Positions 18,917-32,466 of a stretch of 64,000 bases of DNA are shown here, in pieces. The position numbers were made by a program, and so were the translations under genes. A model generated the notes under the pieces. It ran no database searches. It saw nothing but the letters and a program-made list of their open reading frames with translations, and was not told where the DNA came from. This DNA is from Seriola aureovittata (lineage: Eukaryota; Chordata; Actinopteri; Carangiformes; Carangidae): the NCBI RefSeq assembly GCF_021018895.1, contig NC_079377.1, forward strand, positions 21,368,001 through 21,432,000, in the 5' to 3' direction. How positions within the stretch are numbered: position 1 is the first letter of the stretch; every line of letters begins with the position of its first letter.

Positions 18917-20701
18917 CCCACAGCCATGCACATATACACACACGATAAATTAAGCATAAATACACATGCACACTAGAAACCATTCAGGAATACAGCCTCA
19001 AAAACAATGGGTCCATTCATATGAAGTTTACTCTTTATTGGCTTTGACAGAAAGGACAAAAGCTCAAACTGGGTGAGAAAACTTCCTATAGAATATGTAC
19101 TGAAGCTCTCTTGTGCATTTTGTTTTTCATTTCACTAACAAAAAACAAAAGGTTTGTAATTCATTCTTTTGGTTCATGAAACAATTTAAAGGGTAAGTTT
19201 GATGATATTCCATAGTTTATTGCTTGCAATCAATAAATCCCATGAAAAGTTGTTTGATTTACGCTGATATGGTCAAATCATATTATAGCATTAAACGGAA
19301 CTGCTGGAAAAGTAATCACCTAAACATGAAAGAAGTTTACTGCCTGTGATTATATTGTTTTTATCATCTGATCATGGTGCAGTGTGCACGACGAGTGATC
19401 TGGATGTTGGACCTTGAAAAACTTGGCGTAGTTTGAAACCTACTTACTCACGACAAACAAATACAGACGCTGTGAGGAAAAGCAGAGAGAGAGAAAGGGA
19501 AGTAAAGCAGACGCACATTTTAAAATAAAGTCACCAGAAAGTCTTCTTCTGGTTTCGTTTGTGCACAAACGGCCAAAGATTTCAGTCAGAATCACGTCAA
19601 AATACCATTAAGGACCACCAGATTTACAGTAAGAGGTCCCTACGTATGTACAGTACATTCAACACCTGTTTCCTTCACTGCTGCTCAAACTGATGCCTGG
19701 CTCATCATAAATCCAGTCATCGAGTTCATTCACCAGTAATCGTCTTTGTACATAAAGTCCATAAAACCGAGAGCTTTACAGTTGTAAGTTTGTACTGTAG
19801 ATTAGGCTTCCACAATCCACAATGGTTTTCTTCCTGTTTAAACGTGTATTTCAGCATTTTGGTGAAATGCGCTTTTATTCGCTCTCTGGGTGACGGTCAG
19901 TTCAGGAGATACGACTCAGGAGACGGTTTCCTGAGGTTTGTGTGAAAACTGGACGCAGGGGGAAACGGTTAACCCAAACCTAAAAGTTAAAGCTCGTATG
20001 TTGTTTGGTTAAAACATGACTTTATGTTTGCACACTGGTTAGTCCTCATCCTGATTTTAAAATACTTATTACTAATTACTACCTTCCTTTAAGATTGCTT
20101 GGCTTGTTGTGTCTGTGTGTTTGTGATGAATTTGAAGCAGCTTGCAGAGCTGAAGCAGATTTAACAGATAAAGTTGTCTGAGAGATTTTCAGAAGCTGGA
20201 ATTTCACTTCTCTTTTTTTGCATGACAACCCCCCCGACACAACATGTTGGTATTCACTGTGTAGCTGAACAAACAAATACAAACAACCTCCTCCTGCACA
20301 TCTTTGCACATGTGTAGCTACTGTGTGTGTGTGTGTGACATATTTGATACTAGAGATCTCAATAGGTCCACACATATAATATAGATTTTTTTTAAAAACT
20401 GCAGACGTCCGTCTTCTCTGCACATTCGCTGGATTGTTGGAATTGTTTTTGTAAATTAACATTAAGGCCTAATGTCACGGCCTCAGGGAGCTGCCAAGTG
20501 AAAGAGTTTCCCTGCTAAGAGTCCGGAACAAAAGGGACTAAATACTTTCTTTAATGAATTCTTTGTCATGGTCTCATGTAAAGACAAAACATTTGCTATT
20601 GGTGAATGCAAGTGTGAGAAAATGTATGTGTATCACTCTTTAAATAATCCCATGTGAACGTGTTGATCTGTCTGTGTGGATTTCACAGTAAAAAGGAAAA
20701 G

Positions 20702-20733
<32 letters not shown>

Positions 20734-23700
20734 CGGTGTCATATTCAAACTGAAACTCTGACTGCATAACTCAAGCTTGTTCTCAAGCTGCACAAAATGA
20801 GGTCAAGGGTCATTCTGGCCCCTCACTAATGCAGCCACATGTAAACACGGAGGAATCCTCCACTGAAACCAGTCTGAGCGCTCAGCCAGCTCCGTGTTGT
20901 CTCCGTCCAGGGTGAAGTGATCGGTGGCTGATCACACTGACTGAGGGAGAATGAGGTGGATTCACTGATTTATTTCTGTCTTTGTGACTGTTGCACCTTG
21001 ACAGAACTCAGGTGAAGCAGCAGGGATCAGTTTGCTGCTGATTTTGAAAACAAGTTGCTCAGCTGTTCTGTAACTGGATACTTGCTTATGTCCGAAAAGT
21101 CCAGATAACTTTAACACAAAGAATAAAGGATATTCTCACCTAATTAGAGCTGTTGTTAGAGACGTTATTTTTCTGACAAAGATGACACTTATGTCACGAA
21201 TGATATTGAAATGAAATGATATTTGACCCCATATTAGTTATTTTGCTCCTCTCTGTTGCCCGTTGATATAATGCAAGAGAGGTTCAATATACTTCAAAAC
21301 AAGAGCTTTAATATTAGCTGTAATAATTTGTTATTCTGAAAGGAAATTTCTCCTCAACATCAAAGTTATTCCTCGGTCAGTTATCACAGTTGGAGAAATT
21401 AACTCGAGGGGAAAAGTGTCCAAAATATTTATAGATTTTTTCTTTTCGCTATTACCGTGATTCTGCCAACACTGTTTTTTGATAAAGACAAAAGCATCTC
21501 TTAGAAATAACAACTGTTCTCTTTTCTTCCTCTGTTGTCTCTGTTCTCCAGGTCGGTCTCATGCGGAACGGCCATTTGCTGGCTGAAGGTCCTCCAGACG
21601 CAGTCATGAAGCAGCACAGCGCAACAGTGAGTACCGCTTGATCCAACAACGGCCTGCTGGGACACCCAGGGGTGCCGGTAGTCACGGCAGGGGGGTTGTT
21701 CATGGGAACACAAAGCAACAGTAGTTTGGTGTTGTTGTAATACGAAGTGAACATAAAATGAAATGATTTCAAACTGCACATCAAAACCTAATCAAGAGAC
21801 ACTCAACTCAGCAAATGGAACAAAAAAACAAAAACAAATCAGTGATTTAATTCCTCGTTCTAATACAGCTTCAATTGTGAGAGACAAAGTAATATAAATA
21901 CAGGTGCACAGGTGATTCAAACACAAGGAACCTTTATGTCTCATCATTAAAAACTTAATGGGAACAAATAAAACAGTTGCAGCCTGGAGACTCATATACG
22001 GCACACTGGCGGTCTGGTCCCTGTTCTCCTGCAGACCCTGGAGCACGCCTTCCTGCAGCTGTGTGAGACGTCGGATCAGATCGACTCCAAACGGGGATCC
22101 AGTCCTCAGAGCGGGCCGTTAGAGACCAGCCAATCGTTCGAGAGTGGGCGGGACGAGAGTCGCCCGATTCTCGGGATCGAACAAGGTGCTGCAGAGGAAG
22201 TTCCCAAATATTCAGGTACTGATTTGACTTTTTCCAGTTTAAGTTTCTACAGGATCAAACTCTGTCTTCTTTAACGTGCGCTGCCCTGCTGCTGCAGAGC
22301 GCCTGTTTTGCAGGGTGATAAATACTGTGGGTTGATTGCTTGTGTAAATGTTGATGTGTGACCTCTTATCTTATTGCGTGTTTCGTGTGACTGTACAGCG
22401 GACTGGAAGGTGCGAGCCAGACACATGCTGCCAAAGTGGAGAAACATCGCTGCCCTGATGATCAAAACGTTTGTGCGGATGAAGAGAATGCCGGGGTATG
22501 TCAACATTAATAGTATTTAATATTGATAGCTAATAATTAACAGCAGAAGTTATGATTTGATGATATCTGTCAGGGACATGTTGGCACAGTGTTTCTGTTT
22601 CCTCTGTGTTTTGCAGCTCGTTGTGTTTCCATTTCTTGCTGCCCGTCATCCAGATCTCTCTGATCTGTTTGTGTGTCGGAGGAGATCCAAAGGGGATCCA
22701 GGTTGCCGTGGTGAACAATGAGACCTCGCCGTCCGCTTACAGCCAATCACTGCTCTCCTTCCTGGACAACTCCAGTGTGCACCAGGTATTTATTCGAGCT
22801 TGTGAGACACAGATATTAATACACGTCAGGCGTGATCGCAGCCTCGCATTCATGCACCACAACCAAAAGTGGAACTGGGTCGTTTCTCTGTAGCAGTTCC
22901 ATGTGCTGTAGGTCTGCTGGTAAATTCAGCTTCATGTTCTGTTGTTTCTGCTGCTGTTCAGATTCAGTCACTCTGGTTTCAGTCTAAAGAGGAAGTGGCA
23001 GGCTCGTCTTGCACTTTTTGTATTATTAAATTGACTTTAAGCAAATAAGTTTCACTCCAGTTCACAGCAGAACTGAAGACTTTCTTTTTCTAGGAAACAT
23101 TAAAAGGTTGTTTCACAGTGGGACACTTTGACAACCCTTCAGTTTATAATAATTATAATAATAATAATAATAAACTTTATTTATATAGCACTTTTCTTGA
23201 CAAAGTTACAAAGTGCTTTACATACAGAAAAGAGGGGAATTAAAAACAATTAACAAGAATAGAAAAACAAACACCTCATTAAACAGAAGTCAGTGACATG
23301 AAAATATAGATTGTCCATATCATGGGAGAATAAAACACAACACCATATCAAACATTCATAAAAGCTTCCTGATAAAAGAATATTTTCAGATCTAAAAAGC
23401 TGAAAATATAATGTATAATATATAAATGATGTGGGTTACTCTGTGTGCATAGGTACCCTTGTCCCATACAGATGCTTTCGATGGGATCTATAATGGCGAG
23501 TACTGGGGCGTCATCGGCTTTGGCAAGAACTTCACCAGCTACCTGACAAAAAGGTGAGACGAACAGCACCAGGCTTACGCTGGATCAAGTGTATCAGGCA
23601 TCAGATGTGATCAATTATAAAACTCTGTTTCCACTATCAGTTACATTGATTCAGCCAAACGCAGGCGGCCAGCTCAGTCCTTAGGCCCACAGAGGTCTCT

Positions 23701-26700
23701 GACCTCACGTTACCTTGGAAACTAAATGATGCAAATGAGTTCCAGTCGACGAAGTGTACAGATTTTAAATGTAGGAAAAACACAGTTCAGGTATCAGAGT
23801 CAGTGTCGGGACAGAAAGACGCTGGATCTGTGATTTAACTAAACACTTTATAGTAAAAAAAGAATAAATACCACAAAGGGCTGTGTAGAATAAACACATA
23901 AGAGGTGTAGTACATTATGTCGTGTAGCTTTGAGCTTATGAGTAAATTGGCTACAACAGTCCTCTCTGCCCGATCCGTCATGAACAGGTGATGAACTGTT
24001 GATGGAAGAGGATGGATCGCTGTGTCGCTGCCTCTGCTCATGCTAACTTGATTTTGACTTGTGCAGCTTTGTAACAAACAAAAACTGCACAACTGGAAGC
24101 GGAAGGCAAAAAGTTTTACATCTGCAACATGTGAAATGGCTGCATGTGCATGTGTGCAGTGAGGTTAAGTGTGTGTGGTTTTCATGTTTCTTTGTGAGCT
24201 GTTGAGTTTGTCTCTGCTCTGCAGCTGGAATGCCGCCTGTGCGTCACTCCAGCATCTTGATGGAGCCGCTGCGGTTCATTGTGTCTTGCAAGTGACTAGT
24301 GAGAATCCTTTTTGATGCACACAAACACAGTCTTCTGTAATCATAGCTGCATTGCAGGTGCATAACATCATGATAGTAAATTACATTGCATTTCCTCATT
24401 TGGCAGATGCTTTTATTCAAGGCGCCTTAGAAGTGAGGAACAACACTGAAGCTTCAGTGCAGCATCAGTCTGTGCTCTGACGAGTGTGAGAAGAAGTTAT
24501 CACAGGTCAAACGAGGAGGAAAACAAAAATGATGAATGGCACATGATATAGATCAAATCATGTCCAGACACGTTGAGACATGTCAAATAACAAACAGCTC
24601 AGTTCTGCAGCTACTGACACTAATCTCCTCACAAAGATTGTTTTACATCCCGGCTGTAAATGCCCGGTGCACATGTCCTGTGTGTGTGTGTGTGTTTACT
24701 TAAATCTGTGCTCACACCTTCCTTTTCTGACACACGCCCGAGTATCTCGTTACAGCGCTGCCTCGAACAGCGTTGTTTTCTGAACACTGTCGTCAGCTTG
24801 CCGAGTTCTCGCACAAGTTTCTGCAACTTTATCGACAACCACGTTGGCAACTTTTATCCCTCTGGAGCGACGTGCAGCACAGTGTCTACTTCACGTCACA
24901 CTGACTAATGTTTAGCCAAAACACGCGCCATGTGTTAGTGTGTGAACACAAACGCCGGGAGGCTGTGAGTGGATTTGTGTCGACTGAAATTCTTCACGTG
25001 CTTTCACTGTAGGATTTATGATAGTCTCTTTTAAAGTGTTTCCCAGTTCATAGTATTGAATTGTAATAATACTGATGATCCCTTAATTAGTGCCACGGGT
25101 GCTCAGCTATTCTAGCTGTAGAGAAGTGCCTCGGGGCGGAGCCCGCGTAACTCGTCCCGCAGCTTTGAGAAAACCCCGGTAATATATACATCAAAACGTG
25201 CGTCTTGATCCCAAAAGAGGTGAAGTAAAAGAGTGAATGAAGTTGTGACGGTCTCCGCTGAGACAGAGGAGAGGAGAAGCTACTAGCCCTCTCTCGCTGT
25301 CACTTCTAGTCGCGTTGCTCTCCTCCCCAGTAATGTTAAATTTAGCACAGAAAAAAACATAATAGTGGTAATTTAAATAGAGGTTCATGGGATTTATTAA
25401 CCCTCAGGGGTCCCTCTGTCCTTTTTTGGACATTTTCTTCACTTTTCTTTTTTGATTTGCTGATCATTTTGGCTGTGTTACAGCTGAAGGTATGGATTTC
25501 TGCAAGAAAGTGTCTTTTTTTACATATTTTTAAAATCTAATGTCAGTTACTGTTACAGGTCTATTATACACTGGTAACATGTTTTGTACCCGCTGGGGTT
25601 CCTCGCGTCCAAAAAAGGACACACAAAGAAAATGCTATAAAATCACCATATATCAATATTGTTTTCTGCTTTTTTTTGCATACATCTCTTAAACCACTTC
25701 AGTTCTGCTCAAACCTATCAAATGTTTATTAGATTTCAGGATTTTAACCCTTTAAATGCCAGTTTGAAGACATGTTGCCTCTTGTTTTATTAAAAAAAAC
25801 AACACAGAATATGAGATATTTCCCACATAATACATGATGGAGGGATGTGACATTGTTTTATATCAGAGTCTTTTATATCAAGACATTTCTCAAAACCAGA
25901 ATATGATCAGGGTGACTTTTGAACACTGGAAATAAATCATGTACTCATCCCGGCAGTAGCCCCCGTGGCACTCAAAATTTCCCTGGAATTTTCTAGTTCA
26001 ATCATTGTTTTTCCCTTTGTGTGTTCTGTGCTGAAATCATCCTTTAAATTCCACCAGCTCACACCCCTGAACTGCTATCATGTGAGGATGAGTCAGTCCT
26101 GGAGGGTAAAGGGCACGAGTTGTTCTGGTGTTAATCACTGTGCTGTGTATACCTGTGCATGTGCGTGTGTGTGCATGTGTGTGTGTGTGTGTGAGATCTT
26201 TGGGTAGACAGTCTGGTCCTTCCTGTCCCTAACACACCTGGGCAGGTCACAGCTTAGCACCAGCCAATAAAACGCTCCTTCTGACTGAATCATGTGCCGC
26301 TCATGTGACAGACCTGCCTGAGGAAAAGGGGTGAAAATAATCTCAACTGTTCAGTCACAGTCAGATGTTACAGAATACTCTAACAGACCAGATGTGACTT
26401 CATAAAGTGAAAAGTTTGCATCTGTTCATTGTCTGTTAATTACTGTGTGGACGATGCATTATTGCACCAGCATCTCTGAGAGGGAAAGAGATAAACAACC
26501 ACAGCTCTCCTCTACCTGCAAGTACGCCTGTCTGCTTATAGACTTCCTACACACACAAACACTGGAGCAGGATGTAGTGTGGTTATTTAAAGATACCAAA
26601 TGGTTTGTTAAACTTTATTTTTCTTCTTCACTGATAAAAGGCCAGTGACTTCTGAACAGACGATATTCAGAAGCATCTGCATCCTCAGCACCTTTTGCCC

Positions 26701-29700
26701 CTCTTATTTTGGCTTCTGTTGCACCTTTGCGTTCCACTTTTATTGATTGTTTATTGAATTTTAAATTGATTTCCAAACTCAGATCATGGTTTTTCAGATC
26801 CCGACTCTGTCCCTGACTTTACAGGATGATCCAGCGGCAGGTTTCCAGAGAGGTGGTCGATGGTGGATCAGTACACGTCTGGCTGGACCTGACAAGTAAG
26901 ATGCAAAAAACGCTGTCTGTATTTCACTCATATAAAAATAAGAGGATTAACTAACATGTCCTGTACATGTATGAAAATACAGAAAAAGAAATGTAGTCAG
27001 TAACATAACACTTTATGTACATTTACATTATCTTCTACTGTGAAGCTGAAGTGGCTCATTTTTGTTGCTTGTTTTTTTCTAGATCGACAAATTGCCTTTA
27101 TGCTGCAGAAGAAGCTTCACGATGCCTTTCAGGTAGAAATCCGTTTCCTGCTTCGTCAACTGGAGCCGTGGGCAAATATCCAGATGTTTGTTTTGGAGAG
27201 ATACAATCAGAAATCATTCAACACACGCAGTAAATACAAAGACATCTGCCAACATACGTGACGTTACAGTTTAAAGTGACACATGTGGGTCAGTAGAGTC
27301 AGTATAGACTAGAAGAAACACACTTGAACATGTCACACTTGGCTGAGTGCCCGTGCTTTAAGGCAATATTTACATTCTGCCTTGCAACGTGAAATGAAAT
27401 ATGCTCGACTGATGTTGTTAACGCTGTGTCTGCAGGCTTTCGTGGAGAATAAGTTGGGCGGTATGTCATACCTGGTCGCGCTGCCAATAAAGGTAAGAAA
27501 GGAGCTTATGGAATAAAAACAAGTGTGATAAGGATGTAGAAATGCATAAAAACCTGTTTGTATTGCAATCCTAAAAGAGAAACAAGCTGTATATGCAACT
27601 GTGTTTCTGCTGATGCAGTTCGCTGCATAACAGAGTCTTTTGTTGTCGGCATCTCGTAGTTTGAGGAGCCGATCTACGGCAGCCTGAACACAGACTTCAC
27701 TACGTTTGTGACACCGGGAGCTGTGCTCAGGTCAGTGTGATGAGGGCGGGAGATGTGAAACAGCTTTTTATTGACACACTGCACCTGTGTTAATGAATGT
27801 ATGTGTGATAATAACATGTCTTTTACTCACACGTTTTCTGGGATTGAACCAGATGCCAAACTGTCATTAAACTTCTGGTGTGTTTCTCTCCTCTCCCTCT
27901 CTGGCGCTGCAGTATCACCTTCTACCTGGCCGTGGGTCTGACGGCGCTCTCCTTTGTCCTGGAGAGGAAGGAGGGGCTCCTGGACAGATGCTGGGTCGCA
28001 GGTGAGGGGTCACAGCTCACACTGCTCCTACACAAACACAAAAGCTGTGTCCTTCTGTTAGATATACGACACAATTGCTTCACCTTCCCATTGCATGTAA
28101 AATTAAAACTTGGTTAAATGACTTTTTCTGTTTGTCAGATTGTGTCCGTCCTGGTTTTACCCCCGTCTTCTGTAAAATAACATTCATTTGTATTAATTAA
28201 TTACCCCTCTAAGCTTTCTTATTTATTTATTAAGTGGGAAAAGTTGGTCAAAAGCTCTGAATATTGAATTGAATCCAATTTATAAATCATTTAAGTGTAA
28301 TTTTAGATACAACCAGTAGGGGGAGTAAGATGATCACAGCAGAATGTGATGATGTTTACCAGCTAGAAAGCTGTTTTAACACATGATGAATTATTAATTT
28401 TACATCTTTAAAATATTTAATATGTATAGAAATGTGTAAATTACATTTTTGTAAGGATGAATAATGTATGTAAATGTGTTAGATTGAGAGGAGATTGATT
28501 GATGACCTATTTACTGCTGATAAGAGATTTTGGACGGAGCTTGTGACTGAACGACACTTTAATGTTTCTGTGTCGGTGTGTCGCTCCCAGGTGTGAGCTC
28601 CCTGGAGACGATGCTGGCTCACCTCTTCTCTCAGCTGTTCGTCATCAGCGTTCAGATCATCCTGCTGCTCCTCTTCATCCTGCTCGTCTTCAAGGTTCGT
28701 CCCATAAAACACGCAGCTACACTGAGAAAATGGGTGTTATAGAAACGACATCCACACGGAAGAAAGTAACAGCAAGAAAACATAACATAAGCAATAAAGA
28801 AACCAAATAATCGATAAAAATTAATACATATCTAAATAATTGTTTGATTGTATTAAAAAAAAAAGAAGATAATTAATAATTTTTAACTATTATTTTCCCT
28901 TTAAAGTATCACAGACACACATTCACCCTCCTGTTTGTTTCCCTAATAGTTGTGGTTTTGTGTTTGGAGAAACACACCACAGGGCAAATCGTGTTTAACC
29001 TTTACTGAAACCACAACACTGTCAGTTACTGTTAAAGTACAGCTGACACACACGAGTCTCTCTCACACTATTGAGCTACAAAAGACACATTTCAGGGGAG
29101 ATTTTCTGAAACTGGAGGAGCCTCTGAAAGGTCACTGCATTCCTAATGTGATTTGGTTTGTGGAGAGTTTCAGGTTAATGGTTGGAGGTTAATGTTTTGC
29201 AAATGCAGCAGGCCCCGCTACCCCGTTACCCTGCTCATTTGCATTTTTATTACATCATCAAAAATCTGGCTTTATACCTACAGCACATTAGAGCCATAAT
29301 AATTCATTTTAACCATCAAACAGACCTTTGTTTTCCAACATTATGACGCATCATTCTTTTCTTTTTTTTGTGCCTGTGACAGCATACTGAAGAGGAAATA
29401 CTGTGTGTTGTAAATCTTCTCATGTGTGTCCAGCACGCTGAAGGTCAGCAGGGTTTCAATAGACTTGTATGGAATCAATACAGGGAGCCGGCATTTGGAT
29501 AAAGGCAGGATACATATCACTTGTGTGTGTGTTAATGTATCTGTGTCCATGCAGGCACATGCTTTTATGGGCGTGTGCAGTCGTCCATGTCTGAAAGTGT
29601 GTGTGTGTGTGTGTGAGTGCATGTTAATTAAGGTGCTGAAGTCCAAAGAGACCACCACTCCATAAATCACTTCCCGCGTTGGCCGTATCTAAGGATCACT

Positions 29701-31010
29701 GCGGGATCGCCACGACAACAACCCTTGATTGCTGTGGCAACCGAGTGGTCATGTGGCCTCTTGGTGCAGGTCTATTTTTGCACGTTGTCAGGGGAGACGG
29801 ATAGTGTCTCACACACACACACACAAGCACACACACACACAACCACGAACGTCTGCAGATTCTCTTCATGTTCAGAGAGTTATCCGTCCGTATCTGCTGA
29901 GCCGAGATTTACAGACTTCTCTCTCTGTTTTTATTTGATTTTGTTTCTCGCTGCTGCTCCATTTACACTCCTCCCTCTGTCTGTGTGATTTACAGTCAAA
30001 CCTGATCTGCAGGAACATTTCTTTTCATGTCTTACAGTATTTCTGGCTGAAAATCAGGGAGCACTTCTGTCTCTGTGGGTCTCTCCCTTCCCCTCTTTTA
30101 TCTCTTTCTCCATTTCTCTTGATCTCATTGTTTCATCTCTTCTCATGTTTCTTAAAAGAATCCTGCACTCATTTATCATTTTACTTTTTTAACATTGAAA
30201 ATCCATTCAGCAGAGCCAGGTTAGCACTTTCTGAAACCGGCATTTAAAGAAACACACAGTTTTCCTTGTAGTTTGTGGCTGACAGGAATCATGGAGCAGC
30301 TCAGGAGATTTTACAACTAGAAGTCCAGACTTTGTTGTCTGTTTTTGCAGAAGACAACATTACACATGCAGACTATTTCTGCTTACTCTTTGGAGGGATT
30401 TTGACCTTGCTGTGTTGAAGAGAAAATCACAATGTACTGGAGGAACTTTTACCTCCACTCCTGGGAGTACACTTAACTGGGAAAGTGCGTGAGCGTTGGT
30501 TCTTGGGAAGTGCCGCCTTTGTGAGCTTCAGTGTGATCAGAGAAAATTATGTCTTTTACACCAGGATTTATTTTCCACATGTTTTTGTCCATCTGGAATT
30601 TGTACGAGCACAGAATTTGATGCTTTGTGTTCCTTTTAAAGATAGAGAATCATCCTTTTTATCCACTAATAGATGAAGATGAAAGACTGTATTTGCTGTA
30701 GAACAGGTTATTTGTAATAATGTAAAAGGTTTCGTACATGTCAAAATAATGTACGTGAGGAAACCTTCGACTTTTACGAGCCCGTTATTTTTTCTCACCC
30801 TTCCTCCGCTGTCGTTCTTTCTCTCTCTCTCTGCAGATGCCTAATGAAGGCTCCTTGGCGCTGGTCATAATCCTGATCGTGCTGCAGGGCGTCACCGGCA
30901 TCTCGTTTGGCCTGGTCATCTCCGCCGCAATCGATGACGAGCAGAGCGCAAACCAGGCCGCGCTGGGCATTTTTTATCCCAACCTCATCATCAGCGGTAG
31001 GCCTCAGTCT

Positions 31011-31055
<45 letters not shown>

Positions 31056-32427
31056 AAGTCTGCATGAGTGTAAAAAAGAAACTTCCTGTAGGTGTCTGAT
31101 TGCTGGACCTTTATCTGAGCAGAAAAAGCTGATTATAAACTCTTTGATGTCGGGAACAGGGTGTACGCCTGAGTGGAGCTTTGGTTTGTTTGAATTCACA
31201 ACATCAAAACTTTAAAAGCTTCAGGAGGACTTGTGTCTCCAGTCCTCCTCTAACACTTCAGCTGCATTGAGAGTAAAGAGAACTGGAGATTAAAACAAAA
31301 ATCTCACTGTATCACTGACAGAAAAAAGGCAGAAGAAGTCAAACATACAGATCAGAAAAAAAGTGAAATACGTTTCAAAAAAGCTTCAAAAGGCAAAAAC
31401 TAAACTAACTTCTGTGTGAGATTTTTAATATTACGTAATAGTGAAGCAGTTTATAACTTTATGTGTAATTATGCATCTGACATTTAATGATATTCTGTAT
31501 ATCAATAGGAATAATTATATCTCAAGCCTCTGTTTTACACTGTAGATCAGGACTTAGAAATATTATCTGCTCAAACATTCGCTCCATTGAGTAGCTGCTC
31601 TGTAGCTGTCAATCATATTCAATGGTTTTCTTCAGCAGGTGGAGTTTGCACAGTAGTCATGGAATCAAATTACCTCTTTATTGATCACTTAAAGGATTTT
31701 TTTTTTGTCCGTGTTGAATTAAAAGCTGAGGTTCAATGAGAAGTTAATTCTTGGAAATTCTCACCACAAGGTCCATTTAGTAGCTGATCTGGAGCTTTTG
31801 ATCATATCGCACACTCTTTATCTTTCAGCCTCAGCAATGGCAGGTCATGGTAACCAGGCAAACTGCCACTGAAGATCATGTGATATGACTGACTCGTCTA
31901 GAACAGCTGCTAAATGGGCCGTGTCGTGAGATTGTTTTCTCAAGCGCTGTTTCCAGGCAGTTGTTTTTGAGTTTCAGTGCTGAACTTTAAAGACCTCACA
32001 TTGTGCTATTTTTTATTTATTTATTTATTTATTCTTGCTATTTCCTCGTCCGCCTTCGATGGTCCAAATAAAGTAAAAGCTCTCATCACAGCAGGGTCAA
32101 AACAAGAGAAACCAGAGTTTGTGTAAATGCATCACACACTGTATCTTAAGAGCAAGTGTAAATGGCATCTTACGCGGTCTCCTCTCCGTCCTGTGCTGTA
32201 GGTATCATCTGGCCTGTGGAGTGTATCCCGTATCCTCTGCGCTACATCAGCCTGGCTCTCCCTCAGACCTACGCCTCTGAAGCCCTCCGCTGTATCATGT
32301 ACAGAGGTAATGTATACACACGTTACACAACAGTCAGTTTCATAATGTTATGAGATGCTGTAGCTCGCGTGGCATGTAGTTAGCGTGTGTTGGGAGTCAG
32401 ATTGTCACGTTACATACACAGCACAGC

Positions 32428-32466
<39 letters not shown>

